From Candidatus Bathyarchaeota archaeon B26-1 (GTDB lineage: Archaea; Thermoproteota; Bathyarchaeia; Bathyarchaeales; B26-1): a DNA stretch of 7,510 nucleotides. The notes under the pieces are model-generated. The model worked only from the letters and a program-made list of their open reading frames with translations, made no database searches and was not told the DNA's origin. Positions 1 through 4,736 of the stretch are shown here, piece by piece. The position numbers and the translations under genes were made by a program. Within the stretch, counting starts at the first letter, position 1, and each line of letters begins with the position of its first letter. Location of the stretch: positions 1-7,510 of the forward strand of contig LUCD01000118.1 in the NCBI GenBank assembly GCA_001593925.1, given 5' to 3'.

Positions 1-1
1 T

Positions 2-22
2 CCGTTGCGGTTTTGGGAGTGA
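2..22 (+). CDS. 3' end of an upstream gene (partial, unidentified)
   Basis: One frame entering from the left edge reads six codons (P-L-R-F-W-E) and ends at a TGA at 20-22. That TGA shares its A with the ATG of nadC, forming a TGATG stop/start overlap typical of translationally coupled operon genes. An upstream NAD-biosynthesis gene is a natural guess, but six residues cannot identify it. The existence of the gene rests only on the overlap. Confidence 0.3.
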   Translation, partial: PLRFWE

Positions 23-891
23 TGCGTGGTTTGAGGGTTCCAGACGCGCTTCTGCGTGAACATCTTCTAGAGTTCCTCAAGGAAGACGTGGGCTTCGGCG
101 ACGTCACGACGGAGTCGTTGATTCCGGAGGGGATAGCCGTTACAGCCCGGATAGTCGCTAAGGAGCCTATGGTGGCGGCTGGGGTTCTGGAGGTAACCGT
201 CCTCTTCGAGACTGTTGGGGTTGAGGTTGTCCAGTCCGTCGATGACGGCTCCGAAGTCTCTCCGGGAGAGGCGGTAATCGAGGTTAGGGGTGACGCCCGC
301 GCCATACTAACAGTTGAGAGGACCGCCCTAAACCTGCTTATGAGGATGAGCGGAATCGCGACGGCTACGAGGAGGCTTATAAACAGGATCAGAGAAGCCG
401 GGTTTGACACGCGTATAGCGGCTACTAGGAAGACGGCTCCCGGCCTCCGATACTTCGACAAGAGAGCCGTCATTCTGGGAGGTGGGGACCCTCACCGCTC
501 CGGCTTGGACGAGGCGGTTCTGATAAAGGATAACCACATAGCCGTCTTGGGAAGCGTTGCGGAGGCTGTTAGGAAGGCCCGTTCAGCCGTGAGCTTCACG
601 AAGAAGGTTGAGGTGGAGGTTAGAACGCCCGAGGAGGCCGTTGAAGCTGCTAGGTCCGGGGCAGACATAATCATGCTCGACAACATGCCGGTTGCCGAGG
701 CTGAAAGGGCCATGGAGCTCCTAAAGGCTGAGGGTCTCCGCGGGAATGTTCTAGTAGAGGTTTCTGGGGGAATAACTGAGGAGAACGTCCTCGAGTATGC
801 TGAGCTCAGACCGGACGTGATCTCCGTGGGCTCCCTAACCCACTCAGTTAAGGCTGTAGACCTGAGCCTTGAGGTCGAGGTTCCCCCGTAA
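22..891 (+). CDS. nadC: Nicotinate-nucleotide pyrophosphorylase (quinolinate phosphoribosyltransferase)
   Basis: Makes nicotinate mononucleotide, CO2 and PPi from quinolinate and PRPP (EC 2.4.2.19), the entry step into cytosolic NAD synthesis. From ATG 22 the protein is 289 aa, the usual length. Family landmarks in order are EDVGFGDVTT (about 21-30), ERTALN with the active-site Glu-Arg (99-104), TRKTAPGLR (135-143), GGGDPHR (153-159) and LIKDNH (167-172), which supply the basic pocket for quinolinate and phosphate. They are followed by acidic EVEV (197-200), MLDN (218-221), SGG (248-250) and the phosphate-binding VGSLTHS near the end. The frame is open to the window edge, with TTG 13 and GTG 19 as alternatives. 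ATG 22 is preferred because it forms the TGATG overlap and gives the standard N-terminus. All key residues look intact. Function is assigned with high certainty. Confidence 0.95.
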   Translation: MRGLRVPDALLREHLLEFLKEDVGFGDVTTESLIPEGIAVTARIVAKEPMVAAGVLEVTVLFETVGVEVVQSVDDGSEVSPGEAVIEVRGDARAILTVERTALNLLMRMSGIATATRRLINRIREAGFDTRIAATRKTAPGLRYFDKRAVILGGGDPHRSGLDEAVLIKDNHIAVLGSVAEAVRKARSAVSFTKKVEVEVRTPEEAVEAARSGADIIMLDNMPVAEAERAMELLKAEGLRGNVLVEVSGGITEENVLEYAELRPDVISVGSLTHSVKAVDLSLEVEVPP

Positions 892-954
892 TTGTGGATG
901 TTTAGACGCCATCCTCTGAACAGGAGTTCCTTCCTTCTTCTAACCAAGACGCTC

Positions 955-963
955 ATATATAAT
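955..963 (+). promoter_or_regulatory. TATA box of the UroD-like gene
   Basis: ATATATAAT lies in a 106-bp gap between nadC and the next gene. Archaeal transcription starts about 25 bp downstream of the box, so near 985, giving a leader of only 12-16 nt. The downstream gene therefore appears to have its own promoter rather than depending on nadC read-through. I see no other element in the 892-997 gap. Confidence 0.6.
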
Positions 964-997
964 CAACAATAAACCCTTTTACGTTGGATGGGTATCG

Positions 998-2077
998 GTG
1001 ATGGTCTTGGAGGACTCCCCGGACTTCGAGAGGTTCTTGGCCTTCGTCAACTTGGAGGAGCCGGATAGGGTTCCGTTAGCCGAGCTCCTTGCGGACTTGG
1101 ACATTATGAGGGCGATGGTTGGGAAGGATAGGCTGGACTTGGAGGATTACGTTAAGTTCTACGTCAAGGCTGGCATGGACTATGTGAGGGTTCTGGCGGA
1201 TGGGAGGGAGCTCTTCTACAACCCACGGCTCCTGAAGCAGAAGGAGAGAACCTACCGTTACAGCCTCTACAGCGAGGAGATAACGAGGGCTTGGGCTCCC
1301 GAGCATGAGGGTTTGGTGAAGACGGAGGAGGACCTAGAGAGGATACTGTCCTTCGATGTGTCGCAGATACATGCATCCACAGCCGAGGAGCTGAGGAGGC
1401 TCCTTGACAGGAAGTACCCGAAGATGGGTTTGATGGCGGGGTTCGGAGACGTCTTCACGACGACGTGGATGTTGAGGGGCTTCACCCAGTTCTGCGTAGA
1501 CCTCTACCGGAATAGGGGGCTGATAAGGAGGATCTACGAGAAGGTTTCGGAGGTGGCTCTCCATGAGTGTAAGGTGCTGGTTGAGGCCGGTGTGGACGCT
1601 GTCTGGCCGTCCGACGACATAGCCCACATAGACGGCCTCCTAGTCTCGCCAAGGGACCTCAAGGAGTTCTTCTTCCCGTGGCTTAGGGAGGTTGGGAGGA
1701 TCGCCAAGAAGAACAGCCTCCCAATGATATACCATTCGGATGGGGACCTAACGTCGGTTATGGAGGACCTGATAGACTGCGGCGTGGACGCCATCCACCC
1801 GATAGAGCCTAAGGCCATGAACATCGTTGAGGTTAAGGAGAGGTGGGGTGACAGGTTGGCCTTGATAGGTAACATCGACCTCGGGTACACCCTAACCCTA
1901 GGAACGGTTGACGACGTCGTAAGGGAGGTTAAGGAGAGGATCAGAGACTTGGCTCCGGGAGGCGGATACGCCGTTGGAACGAGCAATACTGTGACGGACT
2001 ACGTGAAGCTTGAGAACTACAAGGCTATGATAGCCGCAACCAAGAAGTGGGGTAGATACCCCGTAAGGCTGAGATGA
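998..2077 (+). CDS. UroD-superfamily protein, probable corrinoid-type methyltransferase rather than HemE
   Basis: A 359-aa protein of the uroporphyrinogen decarboxylase/MtaA-MtbA superfamily (TIM barrel). Superfamily features are the N-terminal FLAFVNLEEPDRVP (about 13-26), SDDIAH (205-210), PMIYHSDGD (242-250), CGVDAIHPIEP (261-271), GNIDLG (291-296) and GGGYAVGTSNTV (321-332). True HemE carries an N-terminal PVWxMRQAGR arginine motif that binds the porphyrin carboxylates; it is absent here. The His at 246 sits where methylcobamide:coenzyme M methyltransferases use His plus Cys for zinc, but the following residues are S-D-G, so zinc binding by the MtaA pattern is uncertain. Substrate is unknown; a methyl donor or corrinoid role is inference from the family and from mtrH nearby. 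GTG 998 and ATG 1001 are adjacent possible starts, and no strong Shine-Dalgarno decides between them. Confidence 0.8.
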   Translation: MMVLEDSPDFERFLAFVNLEEPDRVPLAELLADLDIMRAMVGKDRLDLEDYVKFYVKAGMDYVRVLADGRELFYNPRLLKQKERTYRYSLYSEEITRAWAPEHEGLVKTEEDLERILSFDVSQIHASTAEELRRLLDRKYPKMGLMAGFGDVFTTTWMLRGFTQFCVDLYRNRGLIRRIYEKVSEVALHECKVLVEAGVDAVWPSDDIAHIDGLLVSPRDLKEFFFPWLREVGRIAKKNSLPMIYHSDGDLTSVMEDLIDCGVDAIHPIEPKAMNIVEVKERWGDRLALIGNIDLGYTLTLGTVDDVVREVKERIRDLAPGGGYAVGTSNTVTDYVKLENYKAMIAATKKWGRYPVRLR

Positions 2078-2137
2078 TTAGAGGATTAGACGCGTTCCAT
2101 CCCCCTCCATTCTGAGGCGCAAGCGAAGACTTCAATC

Positions 2138-2156
2138 CATGCAAAAATTTTGCATG
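2138..2156. repeat. Perfect 19-bp palindrome
   Basis: CATGCAAAAATTTTGCATG has two 9-base arms, fully complementary, around one central A, about 60 bp after the stop of the UroD-like gene. It could be a protein-binding dyad, or in RNA a 7-bp stem with a 5-nt loop. No T-run follows directly, so it is not a classic terminator. Confidence 0.6.
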
Positions 2157-2239
2157 AAAAGACAACCAAACGGAGATACCCTCTCTATATTTTTTGGCGT
2201 CCCAGAGGACGGTTCCAGAAAAGCCCAAAACACAAACGG

Positions 2240-2258
2240 TTTGGTGCGGTTGCCGGGA
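2240..2258 (-). pseudogene. tRNA 3'-end fragment, direct repeat of the tRNA-Gly terminus
   Basis: The + strand reads tttggtgcggttgccggga. It matches 3561-3579, the 3' end of the intact tRNA-Gly, at 18 of 19 positions in the same orientation. Read on the - strand it keeps the 3' half of the T-stem (CCCGG), an acceptor strand with one change (CAACCGC for CGACCGC), the discriminator A and an encoded CCA. The rest of a tRNA is not recognisable beyond 2259. Similarity resumes further down the - strand at 2172-2194, matching 3509-3531. It may be an attachment-site half or the remains of a duplicated tRNA gene. Confidence 0.75.
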
Positions 2259-2481
2259 AATTAGACTTCAACCTTGACTTCCTCTCCAATATTCACTTAA
2301 TCTTGCCCTGATGTTTTTATTGTAAATGCTGTTCGGCCTTAGTATTATCCGTTACTCTTAGTTCCTTGTTGGTGGCGTGGATTTTTGACATCAGCCACGT
2401 AGCAAGCCTTGAAACCGAAGTAGAGAACATAGAATGGAAGACGGACAAATAACAAAGCCATGAATCAGTTAAATCTAGAGA

Positions 2482-2490
2482 GTATTTAAG
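2482..2490 (+). promoter_or_regulatory. Candidate TATA box for the endonuclease III-like gene
   Basis: GTATTTAAG fits the archaeal TATA consensus. Transcription would begin near 2510-2515, giving a leader of about 90 nt that includes the trmO remnant before the ATG at 2605. There is no competing promoter closer to the gene. Confidence 0.45.
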
Positions 2491-2615
2491 AGCCTAGCTC
2501 CATTAGAGTCTTTGGTGGAGAGCTGCATGGGAAACGGGGGCTGGACGCCCTAGACGGCTCGCCGGTAATCGACATCAAGAGCGGCGAAGAGGAGGGAACG
2601 GAGGATGAGCGTTGA
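2490..2615 (+). pseudogene. C-terminal remnant of a TrmO/UPF0066 (TsaA-like) gene
   Basis: The frame from 2490 to the TGA at 2613-2615 encodes about 41 residues with no ATG, GTG or TTG in frame and a TAA just upstream (2487-2489). Residues encoded at 2538-2579 read GLDALDGSPVIDIK, which I recognise as the conserved C-terminal signature of the TrmO/UPF0066 family (usually G-L-D-A-(I/L)-D-G-T-P-V-(L/I)-D-I-K-P). Full members are about 130 aa or more and methylate N6 of t6A37 in certain tRNAs. Only the last quarter is left, so the gene is truncated at its 5' side. Its stop overlaps the start of the next gene by 11 bp, the layout of a former two-gene operon. Family assignment is by motif recall, not by search. 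Confidence 0.65.
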
Positions 2616-3234
2616 GGCAGCCCTCTCCGAGCTGAGGAGCTACTCCGAAGAGCTCGGCCTAGACTTGACTAAGCCGGAGGACAGGTTCAAGTGGTTCTTA
2701 GCCTCGATCCTCTTCGCCAAACGTATCTCGGCTGAGATCGCTAAGAGGACCTACCGTCGGTTTGAGGAAGAGGGGCTTACTACGCCGGAGAGGATACTGG
2801 AGGCCGGGTGGGACCGCCTAGTTCAGGTGCTGGATTCTGGAGGCTACGTGAGGTACGACTTCTCGACAGCCTCAAACCTCCTGAAGATAATGGAGGACCT
2901 CATAGAGAAGTATGGGGACCTTGAGGGGCTTCACGAGGAATCCAGCGATCCAGAGGACCTGGAGAAGCGTCTACGAGAGTTCAAAGGCTTCGGCCCGGTG
3001 GGCGTCAACATCTTCTTGAGGGAGCTGAGGGGGAGGTGGGAGAAAGCCAAGCCTAAGCCGTCTAGGATGGCCGTCGAGACTGCTCAGAGAATAGGTTTGA
3101 GGAAGATAGAACCTCACGAATCGGCCCTCGTCAGGCTGAACCTAGAGTACTGCAAGAAACGTAGATGTGGGGAGTGCCCCGTCCAAGAACACTGCAAAGA
3201 GAGATCGAGGGGCCGGCTAGGTTTAAGATCATAA
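2605..3234 (+). CDS. Divergent endonuclease III-like HhH-GPD protein with 4Fe-4S cluster motif
   Basis: A 209-aa protein with the length and layout of endonuclease III-family DNA glycosylases. An all-helical N-terminal part (FKWFLASILFAKRISAEIAKRTY at about 28-50, the region that in the family begins the helical core) leads to a helix-hairpin-helix, FKGFGPVGVNIF (126-137). The C-terminus has four Cys at 183, 188, 191 and 197 (C-X4-C-X2-C-X5-C), close to the family's 4Fe-4S loop but with X4 in place of the usual X6. In canonical Nth the HhH carries the catalytic Lys (LPGVGRKTA); here that position is occupied by P-V-G. The V-D-T-H segment with the catalytic Asp is not evident; MAVETAQRIGL (155-165) lies in that area and offers only a Glu. 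It may be a glycosylase of altered chemistry or a DNA-binding relative. A strong Shine-Dalgarno (GGAGGG, 2591-2596, 8 nt ahead) supports ATG 2605. Confidence 0.8.
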   Translation: MSVEAALSELRSYSEELGLDLTKPEDRFKWFLASILFAKRISAEIAKRTYRRFEEEGLTTPERILEAGWDRLVQVLDSGGYVRYDFSTASNLLKIMEDLIEKYGDLEGLHEESSDPEDLEKRLREFKGFGPVGVNIFLRELRGRWEKAKPKPSRMAVETAQRIGLRKIEPHESALVRLNLEYCKKRRCGECPVQEHCKERSRGRLGLRS

Positions 3235-3335
3235 CGCCGCGCGGCTGGTGGGCTCTATGCGAGGAATGTGCCAGCCTCAAAAAGTTCAGGGAATACCGGA
3301 GGGAGAATCTCTGCCGCCGCCTCGGCCTCCTATAG
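3165..3335 (+). CDS. Possible small Cys-containing protein overlapping the glycosylase-like gene
   Basis: In the -1 frame relative to the preceding gene, an open frame runs from ATG 3165 (alternative GTG 3174) to TAG 3333-3335, giving 56 aa. The second half looks protein-like and has codon use like the neighbours: ARFKIITPRGWWALCEECAS, then a basic-acidic helix-like stretch and ENLCRRLGLL. Cys at 32, 35 and 50 (C-X2-C-X14-C) suggest metal binding but the fourth ligand is missing. No good Shine-Dalgarno precedes either start, so the true start is unclear. The strong terminator at 3353 follows its stop by 17 nt, consistent with the frame lying inside the same transcript. It could instead be a C-terminal extension of the glycosylase-like protein lost by frameshift. 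I do not recognise a family. Confidence 0.35.
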   Translation: MWGVPRPRTLQREIEGPARFKIITPRGWWALCEECASLKKFREYRRENLCRRLGLL

Positions 3336-3503
3336 ATCAAGGCCGACCCTCTCCCTTCCATACTTTTCATGGAAGGGTTTTATTTCAAGCTTCTTTCTTT
3401 CTTCAGAAGCTGTTTTCGTCTCCTTTCCACGTGAGTTATTGGGCCCAATCCTATAGATCACTGCGGCCGCTACGATCTACGCATTTTTGGGTAGATCACT
3501 GCC
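3328..3503. repeat. Short interspersed direct repeats (tcctatagatca)
   Basis: The 12-mer tcctatagatca occurs exactly at 3328-3339 and 3449-3460, each followed closely by GGCCG. A shorter relative, tagatcactgc, is shared by 3454-3464 and 3492-3502. The first and third copies sit in the loop of perfect 7-bp hairpins. Spacing (121 bp, then 38 bp) is irregular, so this is not a CRISPR array. Confidence 0.5.
3353..3385 (+). terminator. Intrinsic-type terminator after the endonuclease III-like gene
   Basis: A perfect 9-bp stem, CCCTTCCAT (3353-3361) pairing with ATGGAAGGG (3369-3377), with a 7-nt loop, is followed at once by TTTTATTT. A second 7-bp hairpin (3388-3394/3405-3411) followed by GTTTTC lies just downstream and may act as backup. 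The T tail occurs only on the + strand, so it ends the nth-like/small-ORF transcript before it runs into the opposing tRNA gene. Confidence 0.7.
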
Positions 3504-3562
3504 CAAAAGGGGATACCCCCTCTACTTTTTCAGAGGGAAGTGGAGAAACCGTAGGTTTTCTT

Positions 3563-3640
3563 TGGTGCGGTCGCCGGGATTTGAACCCGGGTCCTCAGCG
3601 TGGCAGGCTGACGTCCTAGACCAGGCTAGACTACGACCGC
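3563..3640 (-). tRNA. tRNA-Gly (anticodon GCC), CCA encoded
   Basis: On the - strand the acceptor stem GCGGTCG (3640-3634) pairs perfectly with CGACCGC (3573-3567). The discriminator is A (3566) and CCA is encoded (3565-3563). The anticodon stem TCAGC/GCTGA closes the 7-base loop CTGCCAC with anticodon GCC at 3604-3602, reading GGC and GGU glycine codons. The T arm is CCGGG-TTCAAAT-CCCGG. The body is 75 nt with no intron and a short variable loop. It lies between the terminator of the endonuclease III-like unit and the 3' end of mtrH. Its 3' end is repeated at 2240-2258. Confidence 0.95.
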
Positions 3641-3668
3641 CGCCAAGCACCTCTAAGATAAGGAGGTC

Positions 3669-3680
3669 AAATTTAAATTT
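3669..3680 (-). promoter_or_regulatory. Probable TATA element of the tRNA-Gly gene
   Basis: The palindromic AAATTTAAATTT lies 29-40 bp upstream of the tRNA 5' end, so transcription would begin about 8 nt before the mature tRNA. Its position fits an archaeal tRNA promoter. A- and T-rich sequence around it (to about 3691) makes the exact box uncertain. Confidence 0.5.
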
Positions 3681-3743
3681 TTTAACTTTTTGTCTGTTCC
3701 TCGATTTATGTGGGTGACCTGTCACGTTTGGAATGGCTGTCCT

Positions 3744-4649
3744 TTAGAAGCGTAATATCTTGAATCTCGGATGGTTCAGGTTTAGGCGTCTCCCTCCCTC
3801 CATGAAGACCTGCCCGTAAGAGGCGTCTATGAGCGTTACGGCGTGGAATACGTACTCTGCGGACTTTATCGGCCCGTATAGGATGAAGTCCGCTCCAAGA
3901 GCTGCGGGGAGAGCGTTGACCACGGAGGAGCAGACGCGTCTGATCTCCTTGTCCTTCCTCTTCAAGGCTTTCCAGGAGGCTACAGCGTTGTGGGGCGCGC
4001 ATCCAGCCGGATAACCGAACCTGTCCTTCACCTCATGCATGGCCTTGCACGCCAGCCCCAGGGTGGAGATGTCTAACACAACCGTGTCCACTAATGGCTT
4101 GACTATGCCCGCCTCCTCAACCTTAGGGATCATGGCCTCTAAGAGTCTCACCCTCTCGCTTGATGAGATTATGGCCTTCGAGCTGAAGGTTAAGAGGACG
4201 GCGGCCTCCAGCCCGACCTCCTTGATCTTCCTGTAGACGGGCTCCTTCGTCTCCGGGGTGATCGAGTTGAGCACCGTCCTCTCTACTATGCCGAGTTCCT
4301 TCGCGTGCTCCAAACCTTTTATGGCGGCCTCCTCCGCCACGGCGTCTATGAGGATCGGCATCTCGGTTACGTCGGCGGCGAACTCCAAATACTTGGCGGC
4401 GACCTTGCCCGTGGAGCATACGATGTCGAGCATGGCTTGGAGACCCGTCTTGTCTGAGAGCTCCTCAACCTTCCTGATGAGCCCTTCAGCCTTCTCCCGG
4501 TCGAAGACCCCCTCCTTCTCGTCCTGGACGATTCTGTCTCCGAGGTAGAACATGCTCCCTATTAGGACTGTGGCGTTCTCACCGATCTCCCCTCCGACCT
4601 TAACTCCCCCGATCTCGTAGACCTTTTGGGAAGCCGAGAACGTGAACAT
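3744..4649 (-). CDS. mtrH: MtrH-family tetrahydromethanopterin S-methyltransferase subunit H
   Basis: A 301-aa homologue of MtrH, the subunit that moves a methyl group between N5-methyl-tetrahydromethanopterin (or a related pterin) and a corrinoid cofactor. The start FTFSASQKVYEIGGVKVGGE (residues 2-21) is the classic MtrH N-terminus. GSMFY (31-35), D-E-K-E-G-V-F-D (43-50), PILIDA (98-103), LNSI (127-130), FGYPAGCAPHNAVASW (211-226), ADFILYGPIKSAEYVF (253-268) and a final HPRFKI (293-298) also match the family pattern. Upstream GTG 4655 is possible, but ATG 4649 gives the family N-terminus and has GGGGTGG two bases ahead. The full methanogen complex has eight subunits (MtrA-H); no other is in the window. 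Stand-alone MtrH proteins usually pair with soluble corrinoid proteins. It is divergent from gcvT, suggesting a shared one-carbon role. Confidence 0.88.
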   Translation of the reverse strand: MFTFSASQKVYEIGGVKVGGEIGENATVLIGSMFYLGDRIVQDEKEGVFDREKAEGLIRKVEELSDKTGLQAMLDIVCSTGKVAAKYLEFAADVTEMPILIDAVAEEAAIKGLEHAKELGIVERTVLNSITPETKEPVYRKIKEVGLEAAVLLTFSSKAIISSSERVRLLEAMIPKVEEAGIVKPLVDTVVLDISTLGLACKAMHEVKDRFGYPAGCAPHNAVASWKALKRKDKEIRRVCSSVVNALPAALGADFILYGPIKSAEYVFHAVTLIDASYGQVFMEGGRRLNLNHPRFKILRF

Positions 4650-4670
4650 AACCACCCCGCCATCCTAACC

Positions 4671-4690
4671 AAGGTTGCTTCTTCAACCTT
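4671..4690. repeat. 7-bp inverted repeat in the mtrH leader region
   Basis: AAGGTTG (4671-4677) and CAACCTT (4684-4690) pair perfectly around a 6-nt spacer. It lies 21-40 bp before the mtrH ATG and downstream of a TATA-like TTAAAT (- strand, 4718-4713), so it would sit at or near the mRNA 5' end. It could be an operator or a leader hairpin affecting mtrH. Confidence 0.45.
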
Positions 4691-4712
4691 CTAGGCAGAT
4701 ACTCGGCTCGTC

Positions 4713-4718
4713 ATTTAA
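4713..4718 (-). promoter_or_regulatory. Candidate TATA box of mtrH
   Basis: On the - strand AAAGGTTAAATG includes a TATA-like TTAAAT preceded by a purine-rich stretch. Transcription would start near 4690, about 40 nt ahead of the mtrH ATG and at the edge of the inverted repeat. The match is weaker than the gcvT box. Confidence 0.35.
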
Positions 4719-4736
4719 CCTTTACGGACGGGGAAA

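Larger units (their letters stand above)
2078..2604. other. 527-bp region without an intact gene
   Basis: This AT-richer stretch holds, in order, a perfect palindrome (2138-2156), a T-run at 2190-2195 that could end the UroD-like transcript, a tRNA 3'-end fragment (2240-2258), an unassigned stretch, a TATA box (2482-2490) and a truncated TrmO-like reading frame (2490-2615). From 2312 to 2452 one + frame is open for 46 codons, ending ...ENIEWKTDK, with only GTG/TTG candidate starts and no Shine-Dalgarno. I do not recognise it and do not call it a gene; it could be decayed coding sequence. Confidence 0.6.
3236..3562. other. 327-bp gap: small candidate ORF, terminator and hairpin-dense non-coding DNA
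   Basis: After the possible small ORF the sequence from 3322 to 3537 contains many perfect inverted repeats: 3322-3328/3340-3346 (7 bp), 3353-3361/3369-3377 (9 bp), 3388-3394/3405-3411 (7 bp), palindrome 3438-3449 (12 bp), 3454-3459/3474-3479 centred on GCGGCCGC, 3474-3480/3491-3497 (7 bp), 3485-3491/3502-3508 (7 bp) and 3518-3523/3532-3537 (6 bp). Some of these share bases and exclude one another. Long open frames across this stretch run into the tRNA and are not credible genes. Confidence 0.6.

Noticed and set aside
492..956. Open frame of 154 codons on the - strand opposite nadC
   Set aside because: It is Ser/Thr-rich antisense to strongly conserved nadC codons; a shadow of the GC-biased coding frame.
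1534..1986. Open frame of 150 codons on the - strand opposite the UroD-like gene
   Set aside because: Antisense to a clear superfamily gene, Ser-rich, with no recognisable motif and no Shine-Dalgarno evidence.
2312..2452. 46-codon open frame ending ENIEWKTDK before the TATA box
   Set aside because: No ATG, no Shine-Dalgarno and no recognisable family; possible decayed coding sequence but not supportable as a gene.
3463..3470. GCGGCCGC (NotI site) as a possible cloning-vector junction
   Set aside because: It is centred within a larger symmetric repeat and flanked by sequence repeated elsewhere in the same region; nothing vector-like is seen on either side.
3328..3503. Possible CRISPR array from the repeated tcctatagatca
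   Set aside because: Only two exact copies and one partial, irregular spacing, repeat too short, no cas gene nearby.
3248..3619. Open frame of 123 codons on the + strand after the endonuclease III-like gene
   Set aside because: It runs through the terminator, the hairpin cluster and antisense to the tRNA, and its composition is low-complexity and unlike the neighbouring proteins.
3714..3725. GTGACCTGTCAC inverted repeat just after the mtrH stop
   Set aside because: Arms of only 5 bp with no T-run and no promoter context; too short to call a terminator or operator.
4155..4200. C box-like TGATGAG and D box-like CTGA on the + strand inside mtrH, as a C/D guide RNA
   Set aside because: The motifs are short, there is no C'/D' pair, and the bases are explained as antisense of conserved mtrH codons.
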